From Brugia malayi (taxonomy: Eukaryota > Nematoda > Chromadorea > Rhabditida > Onchocercidae): 64,000 bases of DNA. Under the pieces are notes generated by a model. It did no database searches. It had not been told where the DNA came from and saw only the letters and a program-made list of their open reading frames with translations. This document shows positions 1-12,428 of this stretch, one piece after another. Every line of letters starts with the position of its first letter. Positions within the stretch are counted from its first letter, which is position 1. The stretch covers positions 9,118,187-9,182,186 of the forward strand of contig NW_025062475.1 in the NCBI RefSeq assembly GCF_000002995.4, read 5' to 3'. The translations under genes were made by a program, and so were the position numbers.

Positions 1-1513
1 GTAGAATTATATATGTTCTAGGTATTATTGAGGAGGAGATGAATTGAAATAAATGACATCGATTAGTTATTTCATCTCAATTCTTGTTCCCAAGAAAATT
101 TCTCTAACTTCATTTTGTTCTTTGTTATTTTCTTTTCTTCATACGATAATAGAATTAACTAACATAGTTCCAGAAAAGCTGATTGGATTCGACATAAAAT
201 ACTGAAGAACGATCTGTTCAACTATTCTCTACAATTTTCCGTTCCGTCTCTTGCAGTGGTCGTTGTTCAGCCCAAACTCTTCATAAAATCAACTATTTAA
301 CAAGTTTTACTCACAATAGATTAAAGAAGCCGATAAAAGAATGAATCAATTAAGGTTTTCCGAATACAAATAGCAGAGAGATTGTAATGTCCCTTTTTAA
401 GCCATATCTTCTGCACTTAATGATGAAGCAAGGAAAAAAAAAGGAAAAATTGATGGGTTGAAACAATACTCAAATGGATTTCAGATTTTAAATAAAAAAA
501 GCGGTGGAAGAAGTTGCAGAGGTCATCTGATCGTACATGATGTGTGAAAGTATGTGAAAGTAACTGTAGAAGATTTCATATGTTTGCTTCATTCTCAGCT
601 ATATCAGTAATATTATGTGAAGTGAGAAACCTTGAGAAGCATGGGACGCATATTTACTTTAACATTGCACCATTTTCGTCCTTCTAGCTGCGGATTCAAT
701 AGTGATATTGAGGATTGTAGTGAGTGCGATGGTTTAACAATTGATCTCGATCTGATGCTCAAATTACTTTCAAGAAGAGGAAGTGAACTGTTGAGAGATA
801 AGAGTTAAAAGAGTAATATTTAGAAAGGAAAATCGAAGATCAAATTATGAATTATTATTTGTGCTTTATTGGACTTTAGTAAAAACTTACATTCATAAAT
901 GGCTTTTCAAAATTTGTCTTTTAGAAAACAGTACTGTTGTTGTTTGCCATCATGTCTTGACAGTTCAAATTATTTCGAATTTTTATAAACAAAACTTTTC
1001 ACAGTAGTCTTCAGAGAGCAATTATTTAACTTTTAAACTACTGTTAATAATATTGTCAATAGTTAAAACAGTGTTCAACTATCTAAATTTTTTCTTTATT
1101 CTAAATCCTTCAAAGATTAGTTTTTCTAGTTGATTATTTCATAAATATTGTCTTATTAAAAGAACGAAAATTTACTTATGTATTTCTTCTCTCTAAGCTA
1201 TGTATCAAGCCTAACAAAACAAAAGCATCCCTACTAATGTCAACTCTTCGTGAAGGAATAAGTAATAATGGTTACTCACGAGGAACAAGACTTATGGCTG
1301 CCAATTTTTTGATACGTTGAATCATTTGGCTGAAAATCACAAAGCTTAAGAAAAAGATGAAAAATTATAGTTCAGTTCGGAGATAGTCGAAATTCCTTTC
1401 AAACGACCACGCATCGGAAAAGAAGGCTGAATGAAGAAACATAACTACTCAAGTGGTGCACGAAGATTAACCAACATATATAATTAAATTATTTCAATTA
1501 TATATGCGACATT
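1..1513. other. upstream region of the collagen gene
   Basis: AT-rich DNA with no exon, RNA gene or long repeat that I can support. It presumably carries the promoter of the collagen gene that starts at 1514. No core promoter motif is clear enough to name. Confidence 0.5.
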
Positions 1514-4500
1514 ATGTTGTGTCTAAAATTACTGCTGCTGGCAATATTTTCTACGGAACAGCCGATATTGCCTGCAAGATTGTCACCTTTCGTTGACGCA
1601 GCTGCATGTAAAGGATGTGTACCGCCCTGTATCTGTCCTGGACGAAAAGGAGAGCGGGTATTGCCTTCCCTTATTTGATAAAATATCGAGAGTTCTGTAT
1701 TACTTACCTTGATAAAGGTTTCGTGTATATATAAATTTTTCTGTAAATTTTCAAGAAATGTACGAAGGGTTCTGATTATTTCTAATTCTACAATATTTTA
1801 TTCATTTTAGGGCATACCAGGTTTTCAAGGTGAAAGAGGTCATCCCGGAGCACCTGGTCAGGATGGTGGTGAAGGGCAAGCTGGCGCAGGTGGAATGCAA
1901 GGTGCAGAAGGAGATTTCGGTGATCCAGGAATGAAGGGTGCTAGAGTGAGTTATTGCAGGAAGTTTCACTTAGGAAACGATCAGATGTTCTTTTTCAAGG
2001 GCAATTTAAATCAATATTTTCCTGTTGATGAAAACATAAAAATTGTTACAGGGCGATCGAGGTTTACCAGGCGCACCGGGTCATGTTGGATATCCCGGAC
2101 TCGATGGCTTACCTGGTATGAAGGGTGAAATGGGTATACCGGGATGCAATGGTACGGATGTGAGTTCATTTTTTTAATTTTTAATAGATTTCTCTGATAC
2201 ACTTATCTCAATTTTAGTGTCATGTAGTATGCAAAAATTTGATTTTTTCAAATCTACAGAATAAAAAATTGCAGTAAATTTCTCACATTTTCGAATGTCT
2301 ATTGCTTTATAAAGTGAAAATTTTTAAAGATTAAAATCTAAATTGCTATCCTTAAATATGTTTCTCCGTTTAATTTTTGCCACTTTCATTAATTGGCATC
2401 TGTGGAACAATTGCCATCTTACCTGTATTTATTCATCAATAATTTAAGTTGTAATCACATTCAAACTAATAAACTTTTTTCAGTGTCGTTCCCAAAAAGT
2501 TAAAATTCTTCAATTCGTTCTTTAATGCAAATAAACAAATAAATTGAATGAAATCAACTTTAATTGCATATTTATAGCCTTGCTTTTGATCTTTTGTAAT
2601 TACCGATTATTTGGATGGTTAGCTCCAAATTATTAAAGAAAACGTTAACTTAATACACATCATCTCTTCATTACCGTATAGTTTTATAGGGAAGACCAGG
2701 ATTACCAGGTTTAACGGGTCCTCCAGGTTTAAGAGGTCCTCCTGGCGAACCGGGTCGTTCTGGATATCCTGGACCACCGGGCGAAGGAGGTATCAATTCA
2801 ATTGGCAGGAAAGGTGAACGAGGAGACTCGGGTCGTGCTGGATTACCTGGTATACCAGGTTTACCCGGATTACCAGGACCGAAAGGTGCGAAAGGAGATC
2901 CTGGACCGTATGTAAGTTGCATTTCTCAAATTTTTTTTTTGTCAATAAATTATCTTTAATAAATCTATTTGCAACAATTTTTTTACAGGGACCACCAGGC
3001 TTCCCCGGTCCTCAAGGTCCGAAAGGACGCATGGGAATTCGAACACCGGGTATGAAGGGTGAAAAAGGTTTAGCAGGACCACCAGGACCACCCGGGCCAC
3101 CAGGTAGCTTTGCTGGTGCATCTGCTCCGGAAGAAACGGAAGTAATTCAAGGACCTGTGGGACAACCAGGTACATTATGAAGTATTAACACAAAAATAGA
3201 ATAACTTTTCAAAATGAACTTCTATTCCTGTTACGTTTGAGTAGGCTTTTTGTTACTATATCTCAAAATTATATTACAGGTTTGAAAGGTGAGAAAGGAC
3301 GAGTTGGTCCAGTTGGACCTCCTGGATTTGCTGGAAGTGATGGGGTGCATGGATTTCCAGGAATCAAAGGACAAAAAGGAGATCCTGGCGATTTAGGAGC
3401 GAGAGTAAGATTATTTGGTAATTACTCCAAAGCTCACATTGAATTCCTGTTTTCTCCACAAAGGTTATTTGGAGAAGATAAAATATCCTCGTCTTAATGA
3501 GTATTTTGCCCATCTGAGAAATGTTCTATAATGTTTTGATCGGCAGGACTTTCCTTTTTGCAGGGCAAACGAGGGAAAGATGGTCCTATGGGTTTGATCG
3601 GAGAAAAAGGTGAAACAGGCATCCAGGGTGTACCAGGTCTTGATGGCTATTCGGGACAGAAAGGTGCTGCTGGTGAATTGGGTTATGACGGTCGAATCGG
3701 CCAAGAGGGTGATCCTGGACCACCGGGTGAATTTGGTGTCGGCAGAGGGCAGCCAGGACCACGCGGTTTACAGGGAATTGATGGAGCACCCGGAAAAAAA
3801 GGACAACCAGGTTCGTACCACAATTGTTCGCTAATAAAAACTGTGAATAATAAAGAACACGAAAAATGGAGTGATTTTATGAAGAACTATTACAGGTACC
3901 CCAGGTGGATTAGGTCCAGTCGGTGCTCGAGGACCGAATGGTGCTCCCGGTCTACAAGGATCTCCTGGTCTAAGTGGCATACCTGGATATTCAGAGAAAG
4001 GTGATCGTGGTGCAGATGGCAATCCAGGTTACGTGGGAGATGCAGGAGCGCCGGGCACTCCTGGTGACTGCGGAGTGCCAGGTGAACAAGGTTTACCAGG
4101 CTTCGACATCCAAGGACCACCAGGATTGGAAGGAAGGCCTGGTCGCGACGGTTTTACTGGAGTGCCGGGTGATGTGGGTGATCATGGATTAGCGGGTTTG
4201 AAAGGGTTTCCTGGTACTGGTGTTTCGAAAGTGGGTCCGCCAGGTATGATCGGTTTAATAGGGCCGCCTGGAGAGAATGGACGAATCGGTTTAGATGGAA
4301 TACCGGGTAGTGCTGGTTATCCTGGGGTAAAGGGTGATGACTGTGGATATTGTGCACCGGGTGTACCAGGACAAAAGGGCGACGCTGGTCTTCCCGGTCA
4401 GGATGGATATCCAGGTCCAGTGGGTCCAAACGGAAATCAAGGTCTTCCTGGAATGAAAGGTTTAGCTGGAAAACCAGGACATCTGGGTTCTGATGGACAA

Positions 4501-7500
4501 CAGGTATTGATATCATATTGGTGATCCTATGAATTTTAATACTTGTATCTAGTTAGATGTTTGGAAATTTTTGTCAAAAGATGTTCATAAATTTCGGTGT
4601 TTCTGCAGGGTTCCGAAGGTTTGCCGGGACTACCGGGTTTCCAGGGAATAAAAGGTGAGGCGGGAGAAATTCTTGGTGGAATGGAGAATCCTCGAGGATT
4701 CCCAGGAATCAAAGGAGAAAGAGGGGAATCAGGCATGTTACTTTACTTCAAGCGATTTCAAGACTGTCGGTAACAACAAACTCTACAATCTCGTTACTTT
4801 AAAAATTTTTTAATTCTGAGTTCATTTAAATTCAACGAGGAATTATTTGCTTATCTTCTTTACAACACATTGCATCACTTCATGGCAACTTTTCGCAGGT
4901 ATTCCTGGAGAACGAGGAAATCCTGGAGTTGATGGGTTACCTGGACCACCAGGTCCAGATGGAACACTCGGTTTTCCTGGAGAAAAAGGCTTACCAGGAA
5001 TTAACGGAAAGCATGGTCGTGATGGAGCTGTAAGTTTATATTTCCAGTACTTCAGTTTTTAGAAAGGAGCATTCGATTCTCAATAAATTGGATTTTCATA
5101 CCGAATTTAAAAACGAAACTATTTTTAGTGAAAATCTCTCTAAAAAGTTCAAAATAGTTATTTCATTCAACTATTTCGGAAATGCAGATTATTTTAGCCT
5201 GGACAGTCTGGAGCGGTTGGACCACCAGGTGACTCATATCCAGGTCCGCCTGGTCTAGATGGGACAAAAGGTGAACGAGGTGCTGATGGTTTGCCAGGTC
5301 TTCCTGGACCAATTGGACCACAAGGACCACCATATAGTGGTCTAATTAGAAGTTTGGTTGGTCGTGATGGTTATAATGGAGCACCGGGGTTGAAGGGAAT
5401 GCGTGGATCCGATGGTCTTCCCGGTTTACCAGGCTCACGTGGTCTGGATGGGTTACCAGGAAGAGTTGGTGAACCTGGCATTATTGGATATCCTGGTAAG
5501 CTCGGACAGAGCGGAATTCCCGGACATCCTGGTTTGTTGGGAGACGATGGATACCCAGGAATTCCTGGTGAAAGTGGATTACCGGGAGCAGGAGGTCTTC
5601 CTGGCCTTAGTGGCCTATCAGGTTTACGCGGCGAACCAGGTATAGGCTTAATCGGACAAGTTGGTTTTCCCGGAGGAAAAGGTGAGAGCGGTAGACCTGG
5701 TTATCGAGGACATGTTGGGAAAGCAGGAGCACAAGGAAAGATAGGAGTTGCTGGTGCGAAAGGTGCAGAAGGTAAGGATAAAACCATTTCGTTGCTTTTT
5801 GAACTTTAAGAAAAGAAAGGCTACTACTACTATTACCACAAATGAATTCAATAATGATTTCTAATGTAAGGTGTGAATGTTGAAAATATGTGCCAGTATA
5901 TTGCAGGTGAAAATGGTTATCCTGGACTAGCTGGGATCCCTGGAAAAAAAGGTGAACGTGGTTTACCGGGAATACCGGGAAAAATAGGACGTCCAGGACG
6001 AGCAGGAGAAGCTGGCACCCCAGGAATTCCAGGACTGAAAGGAAGAAATGGTATTCCCGGCAGAGATGGTTTGCCTGGAATTAAAGGAGAAAGAGGTTTT
6101 GCTGGACTGCCAGGTTTACCTGGAAAAGTTGGAGCGATCGGCGAGGCAGGAACTCCTGGTGAAAATGGACTGTTTGGTTATCCAGGACTGAAAGGAGAAC
6201 CAGGTATAGATGGGATGCCAGGACAACCCGGTTTCCCTGGTATGTCAGGAGATCGTGGACTTGATGGATTGCCTGGGTTGCAAGGTGTTGATGGCGAACC
6301 AGGTCTACCTGGTGTTCCTGGACTAGAAGGCCTTCCTGGTTTATCTGGAGCTCCAGGTTTTGCTGGCTTGCCTGGCATAAAAGGAATACGTGGTGAACCT
6401 GGACGATTTGCTCATCCAGGACCGCCAGGTGACGTCGGATTACCAGGACCACAAGGCCCCATTGGTTTACCAGGACAGGATGGAATACCGGGGACTAAAG
6501 GAGAACCTGGTTCATTGGGAAACAGTTATTCCGGTTTACCAGGCTTGCAAGGCACGGAAGGAGAACCTGGTAGAGATGGAATCGATGGACCTGTTGGGTT
6601 TCCTGGTTTACCAGGAATGATTGGTTATCCAGGTGCGATCTACATCAAAATTCCACTTATTATTGAAAAAAATATTTTATTAAATAACGTTACACTGTAG
6701 TGGTTAACATTTTTAAAAAATTCTTCCTCTTACTGCTTACAAAATAAAGAATAAAGTAATGAATATTTCACAGGAGCCAAAGGTGAGCAGGGCGATATAG
6801 GAAGGAGTGGTGGACGTGGATTTGATGGACAACCAGGCATACCTGGTGTCAAGGGTGAATTTGGGTTGCCAGGACTACCAGGTATTCCCGGTATTCAAGG
6901 TCCACCTGGATTAGACGGCATGTTGGGTCAAAAAGGTCATGCTGGTCTTCCAGGTGAGCCTGGATTTGATGGTCAGAGAGGAAAATCAGGAGAACACGGT
7001 AGAAAAGGAGAAATTGGCCAGTCAGGATCTCCTGGATCAATTGGTCCAGTAGGAGCACCTGGTATACCGGTTAGTTAATAGTAATATTTTTCTGATAAAT
7101 GACGACTGATTTGAAGATGCTTCTTAACAGAACAACATCTTTCTGGCTGATTTCAGGGTGAAGTGGGCTTATCTGGATTACCAGGTATGCCTGGTGATGA
7201 GGGTAGTGCAGGTCTGCCAGGCATACCAGGAATCAAAGGTTTACGTGGTGATGCTGGTGCTGTGGGCTCTGCTGGCTTGAACGGCTTTCCTGGCATTGCT
7301 GGTGCTCGAGGTGACGATGGGCTCCCTGGTCTGCCAGGAGCACCTGGATTCGGTAAGTTCCATAAAAAATAACAGAATATTTGCTTTCTTGACAATTACT
7401 AGGGTTAGGAAACATATGAAGTTTACCACGTTCAATTTGGTGTTAAATAAAAATACATTTTTTCAGGAGTTCAAGGTCCACCGGGTGATATAGGTTATCC

Positions 7501-9721
7501 TGGAATTGACGGTAAACTTGGTTTGCCAGGTTTTAAAGGTGGACGTGGTGAAGAGGCCAGGTCAGGTATGGCCGGTGCGTCCGGTATGCCTGGTACTGAT
7601 GGTCTTCCAGGTTATCGTGGTGAAAAAGGCATTTCTGGAATTCCGGGCAAAAGAGGTAATTATGTTTACCACTTATAAAATTAATGCTGAGCTGCCTGTT
7701 GTTATATTGCTCCTTTCATTGCTGCACAGTTATTTTACACGACATATTGTAGGTCGTGATGGAGCTCCTGGATTACCTGGGCCAGCAGGAAAGGATGGCT
7801 ATCCGGGCGCAAAAGGTGAAAGAGGTCTTTCCGGTTTTCCAGGAATACCAGGAAAAGATGGAATTTCTGGATATTTGGGAGAACGGGGTGTATCCGGTGT
7901 TCCAGGTATGCCAGGTTATCCTGGCAATGTTGGATTACCAGGACTATCCGGTATGCCAGGACAGAAAGGTATTCACTTTTCTGTTTGACCATTTTTCTCC
8001 AAAAATTGACATAACTATCAGCAGTGTTGTATTTCAAGATTCGATGCCAGTCGGGTACCTTCTAGTGGTATGAAGTTAACTAATGTTTTTTGAAAGCTTA
8101 TGTGATCGAGATGAAAAATTTTACAGGAACACGTGGTGATGATGGATTGCCAGGTGTACCAGGTTTGCAGGGATCGGTAGGGCCAATAGGAAGACCTGGT
8201 CCTCCAGGTAGACCTGCTGTTTATAATCAATACTTGCATTCACCTAAGGGTGAGCAAGGGTATGCTGGAGTGCCTGGACAGAAAGGCTATCCAGGAGAAA
8301 ATGGAAACCCAGGTAACATTTTTGTATATTTAAGATATTCATTCGGCTTAATCTGTGGAATTTACTGCAGACTGTTATAAATTATGCACAAACCTAAAAT
8401 AAAGCAAAAGATAACAGCCCAGCATATTTAAGCTAATGTTTAGGCATGCGAGGACCACCAGGAGCAGCAGGATTTCCGGGTTTACCTGGTCCACCAGGTA
8501 GTCCCGGACTTCCAGGCATACCAGGTATCAAGGGTGAGATGGGCTCGAACGGGTTCCCAGGATCAACAGGACGTATCGGACAAGTAGGGCAGCCAGGACC
8601 ACCTGGATTTCCAGGGCCACCAGGTAGCTGGGCACCATCACGTGGTTTCACTTTTGCAAGACATTCGCAAGCAACTGAAATACCACGGTGTCCGGCTGGA
8701 TCACAAATGTTGTGGAATGGCTATTCGTTGTTATATGTACAGGGAAATGGTCGTTCTAGTGGTCAAGATCTTGGTAAGTTGCTGAAACAGTCTGGAGTAT
8801 CAGATGACAAATAATAGTATTTTATTGATCCACCTCATGATCTCTTCACTTTTGGAAGTGATTGATGATGTTGCGACATTCTGTTTGGTGTTTCACTCAG
8901 AAAGAATTCCACTGCATGTAGCGAGCATTGCTTCAGGTCAACCGGGGTCATGTTTGTCGAAATTCAGTCCGATGCCATTCATGTTCTGTAATTTGAACAG
9001 TGTTTGTCATGTTTCTAGCAGGAACGACTACTCATTCTGGCTTTCCACCGCAGAACCAATGACACAGATGATGAATCCGGTGAGTATGCCGTTTTTATGG
9101 ATCCCTTTTGTTTAGCATTCATTTGCCTGAAAAGAAAAACGCAAAAATTTCCTTTTATAGGTATCCGGCACGGCCATAAGGCCATATATTTCGCGATGTG
9201 CGGTATGCGAAGTACCAACACAGATACTAGCAGTCCATTCCCAAGATTCATATGTACCACAATGTCCACACGGATGGTCTCCTCTGTATTCTGGCTATTC
9301 ATTTGTTATGGTATGTTCCAGTCTTCTGTACTTGGTATTCTTCCATCTCTTGGCTTTTGACACTTAGAGAAGTATATCAGATTTCTTTTACAGCATACTG
9401 CTGCTGGTGCCGAGGGAACTGGGCAGAATTTGGAATCGCCAGGAAGTTGTTTGGAAGAATTTCGAGCAGTACCATTTATTGAATGCCATGGCCGAGGAAC
9501 ATGCAATCATTATGCAACTAATCACGGCTTCTGGCTAGCCATTATTGATAAAGTAAGTTCTAGGTAGCCAAGCTTTAAGATATTCTTCCACAAATATCCG
9601 CATATGTCTGTCTACTTTTCAGAATAAACAGTGGCAAAAACCTATGTCACAAACGCTTAAAGCGGGTGGTTTGAAAGACCGCGTGAGTAGATGTCAAGTA
9701 TGTCTCAAAAACAAGTGGTAA
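1514..9721 (+). CDS. let-2: type IV collagen alpha-2 chain (LET-2-like)
   Basis: Basement-membrane collagen chain, secreted and assembled into heterotrimers with the alpha-1 (EMB-9-type) chain. Exons: 1514-1657, 1811-1945, 2052-2159, 2690-2911, 2989-3169, 3280-3404, 3564-3810, 3896-4503, 4609-4732, 4899-5029, 5198-5771, 5907-6632, 6774-7069, 7157-7352, 7467-7655, 7753-7968, 8127-8312, 8444-8773, 8937-9079, 9161-9310, 9394-9552, 9623-9721. Phases close to 1762 residues, close to the length I recall for LET-2. The start [12 protein letters not shown] is a signal peptide and decides the start, since the ATG ten bases earlier hits a stop. A Cys-rich 7S segment ([12 protein letters not shown]) follows, then a long Gly-X-Y helix with interruptions, then the NC1 domain from about 8644 with paired C4 repeats. 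The C-terminus ([11 protein letters not shown]) fits alpha-2 rather than alpha-1. Intron 3 (2160-2689) holds nothing visible. Intron 9 is GC-AG. Confidence 0.95.
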
Positions 9722-10814
9722 GAAATGTTTAATACCCATAATTTTAGCCCTGATAATGTTTTACGTCTGCTTGCTCTTCCTTTTTCTTTCACTACTAAAA
9801 TTTTCTGATTGATTATAACAGCTGTTTAACTAGTTTACAATATCCTTTCCCATAACTGCTAGTGAATCAAAAACATTGGAAAAATATTCGGAAAAAATGA
9901 ATAAGGTCCGAACTGGAGTAAGGATTTGGAGGACTTTTATGAATTAAGCATTTGCTATTAATTCCCGTTTATTTCAGAAAATTGAAATTCCCGAAATAAC
10001 TTATGGAACTGGTGCTATGTGAATGGTGTTCACTCTGTCATTTCATGTAAGGTGAAAGCTCAGAAATTCTTTTCCCTCAAAAGCAATAACTGCCGTTCCA
10101 TTATACAGCGTACATAAAAATTATTACTATAGTAAACATTGCAATTTGTTTCTTGTTTTACCCTGTATATTGGACTCACTGCCAAGACATTTTAAAATAA
10201 AGCATTTCCTATTCAGCCGTGAAAGAACACCGAAGACACGCTTTCAGCGAGGCAGAATTTTGCTGGATATACGACAAAAGTTATATATATATATATATAT
10301 CAATTACATTAGAATTTCATTTAGGGGTCAACAACAGATAATAACGATAGGAAGTTCGTTCCTCACTTCACAATAAGTTTAGTAACTCCTACAAAACACA
10401 ACTGCTAATTAAATTCGAGTCCAGGTGACGAGTCTCCTTGCTCATATCTCCTCAAAATTACTGATCACGACAATAATTTAATGGAAGTCCTCGATATAAG
10501 TTATTTACTCATCTGACCTGTCTAGATCTCTTGAAGATGAACGAAGAAAAACCAGCAAGATGTAACTTAGCAAGTGGTTTTCCATGAAACCAAAATCGGC
10601 TAAAATCTAACAAAATATATTACTAAATTCCAAGCGTCCGGCAAATTCTTCTAAGATCAAATAAGATCGTATTAATCGAGTAATACTTACCCAGTAGCCC
10701 AAACTGTAAACGTAATACATTTGATTTGATAGCAAAGCTGCATGACATAATAGTTTAATAGCCATTATATCAATAAAAAAAAAACAAACAAATAAAGAAA
10801 AAAAACTGCATGAT
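9722..10814. other. intergenic, convergent 3' ends of let-2 and rpl-9
   Basis: No gene seen. An AATAAA at about 10196-10201 may be the collagen poly(A) signal. A TA microsatellite lies at 10281-10300. The rest is AT-rich without clear structure. Confidence 0.5.
10281..10300. repeat. (TA)n microsatellite
   Basis: About ten TA units in the collagen/rpl-9 intergenic region. Confidence 0.9.
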
Positions 10815-11776
10815 TTAATTATCAACGATGGTCGTCTTCTCACTGACGTATATCCCATCTAGAAATTTGCGAATATCCTTATTCTTCACTGTTGTTGATT
10901 GCTGAATACGTGCCGCTGAAATGAATATTTATATAATCAGTTCACATGAGGAGACGTCCAGTTTGGAATATAACGTCACATTCTGCTTCTAAATATTGGA
11001 TATTTGCAATGGCAAATATATGTGGAACTAAACATAAAACAAAAGCACCTGATTCCCTTCATTAAATCATGACTGACCTGCTTGCGAAACAAGTTGCAAG
11101 TCATTGCCATCTACGATCAATTCATCTTTCTGGGTGGCCGACATGGTTGCTGTAACACCATCTGGCAGAGGCACACGCCTTGTATATTTTTCTCCCAAAA
11201 AGTTTCGAATCTGAAACAATAAAAAGCTTAACTGTTGGTTAGCACAAGTCCATAATTTTGCTATTATCTATATATAGTCGAACGCAAATGAACAAATTGA
11301 CTTTTTTTTTTACTTCCTTTTTCTTAATTTTACAATCAGAGCAGCATTTAATAGCATTCACTTACTATTTGTGAAATACAGGATGATATGAAATCAGCTG
11401 AGTGAATGTTATTATATGAAGCAGAAAAATCGTTCAAATTTACCTCAACGATAGTATTCTTTTCCTGAAGTGAGATATTGATGGGGAAATGAGCATACAC
11501 CGACCGCATCTTATATCGGAATCCTTTAGTAACACCTTTAATCATATTTTCAATGTGAGAACAAACGGTACGAATAGCAGCGACTTCTTTCCGTATTCCA
11601 AACCATTTCCTCACACGGATTGTATTGTCGCTAATCTTTTCGATCTCCATATGCAAGTGTCGAAAATCCCTCCTCAGTACACCACGAGGTCCCTTGACAA
11701 TGACCACTCGTTTGTTAACTGAGAATGTTACACCCTCCGGGAACTTTACTGTGTCATGTGCCTCGATGAGCTTCAT
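10815..11776 (-). CDS. rpl-9: 60S ribosomal protein L9 (uL6)
   Basis: Component of the large cytosolic ribosomal subunit. Exons on the minus strand: 11776-11444, 11210-11078 and 10915-10815, giving 188 residues, about the usual eukaryotic L9 length of 190. Recognisable stretches are [16 protein letters not shown] at the start, [37 protein letters not shown] in exon 1, and [17 protein letters not shown] in exon 2. The last exon ends [16 protein letters not shown] and stops at 10815-10817. A likely trans-splice acceptor (TTCCAG) lies about ten bases before the ATG. The gene is divergent from Pescadillo, with 652 bp between the start codons, and convergent with the collagen gene. Confidence 0.95.
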
Positions 11777-12428
11777 CCTTTATCACTGGAATTTTACTAA
11801 TAGATACAATGATTTTCTTTAATGGAAACCATCCTTGAATGCTTATGAATGAACAAAACAAACAGCAAACAATTTTTGATCGTATTACATGTGAGCCAGT
11901 AAAAGTGGCATCTGTCCACTAGTTAAAATTTCACATAATTATTGAGTTCAGTTCGAGTCATCTTCAAATCTCAGTAATCCGATCTATGCCACATTCGCTC
12001 GCCAAGAAGTCATAAGCAACTAGATGACACAACGTTCATTAAGTAGTGTGGAAGAATGCGGAAAGACGTTATAACAGAGACTAGCGTGGTTACTTAATAA
12101 GCCCAAATGCCCGGAAAGAGACAACTTGAGAAACCCCAGCACCCAATTCCCGAGAACTGGAAGACAACGACACCAGAAAACAACTCGACAACGCCTGTTA
12201 GCCGATGGGACCTACAAACCAACTGCGACCAATTCACCGACCAACTTATCAAACCAAGCGAGTCCCAATGAGACATTTCACATATCATAGTGACGTGGTA
12301 GTATGGCAATACATTGTTATTATTCTTAGTTCATCGTATTGTTAGAGTAGAGAGGTCCAATGCATAATGCTTACTTATAGGATCAAAGAATACGGCAAAA
12401 GGACCTATAAAACGATTTAAAGTGAACA
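11777..12428. other. shared upstream region of rpl-9 and Pescadillo
   Basis: Divergent promoter region. A stretch at about 12100-12310 is richer in GC than its surroundings and is open for 71 codons on the minus strand, but the translation resembles no protein I know. No other gene seen. Confidence 0.45.

Noticed and set aside
2671..8651. many open frames antisense or frame-shifted to the collagen exons, rich in Pro or Gly
   Set aside because: They are shadows of the Gly-X-Y repeat read in other frames.
12094..12309. 71-codon minus-strand frame upstream of Pescadillo
   Set aside because: No recognisable motif or fitting splice sites. Probably an effect of local GC content.
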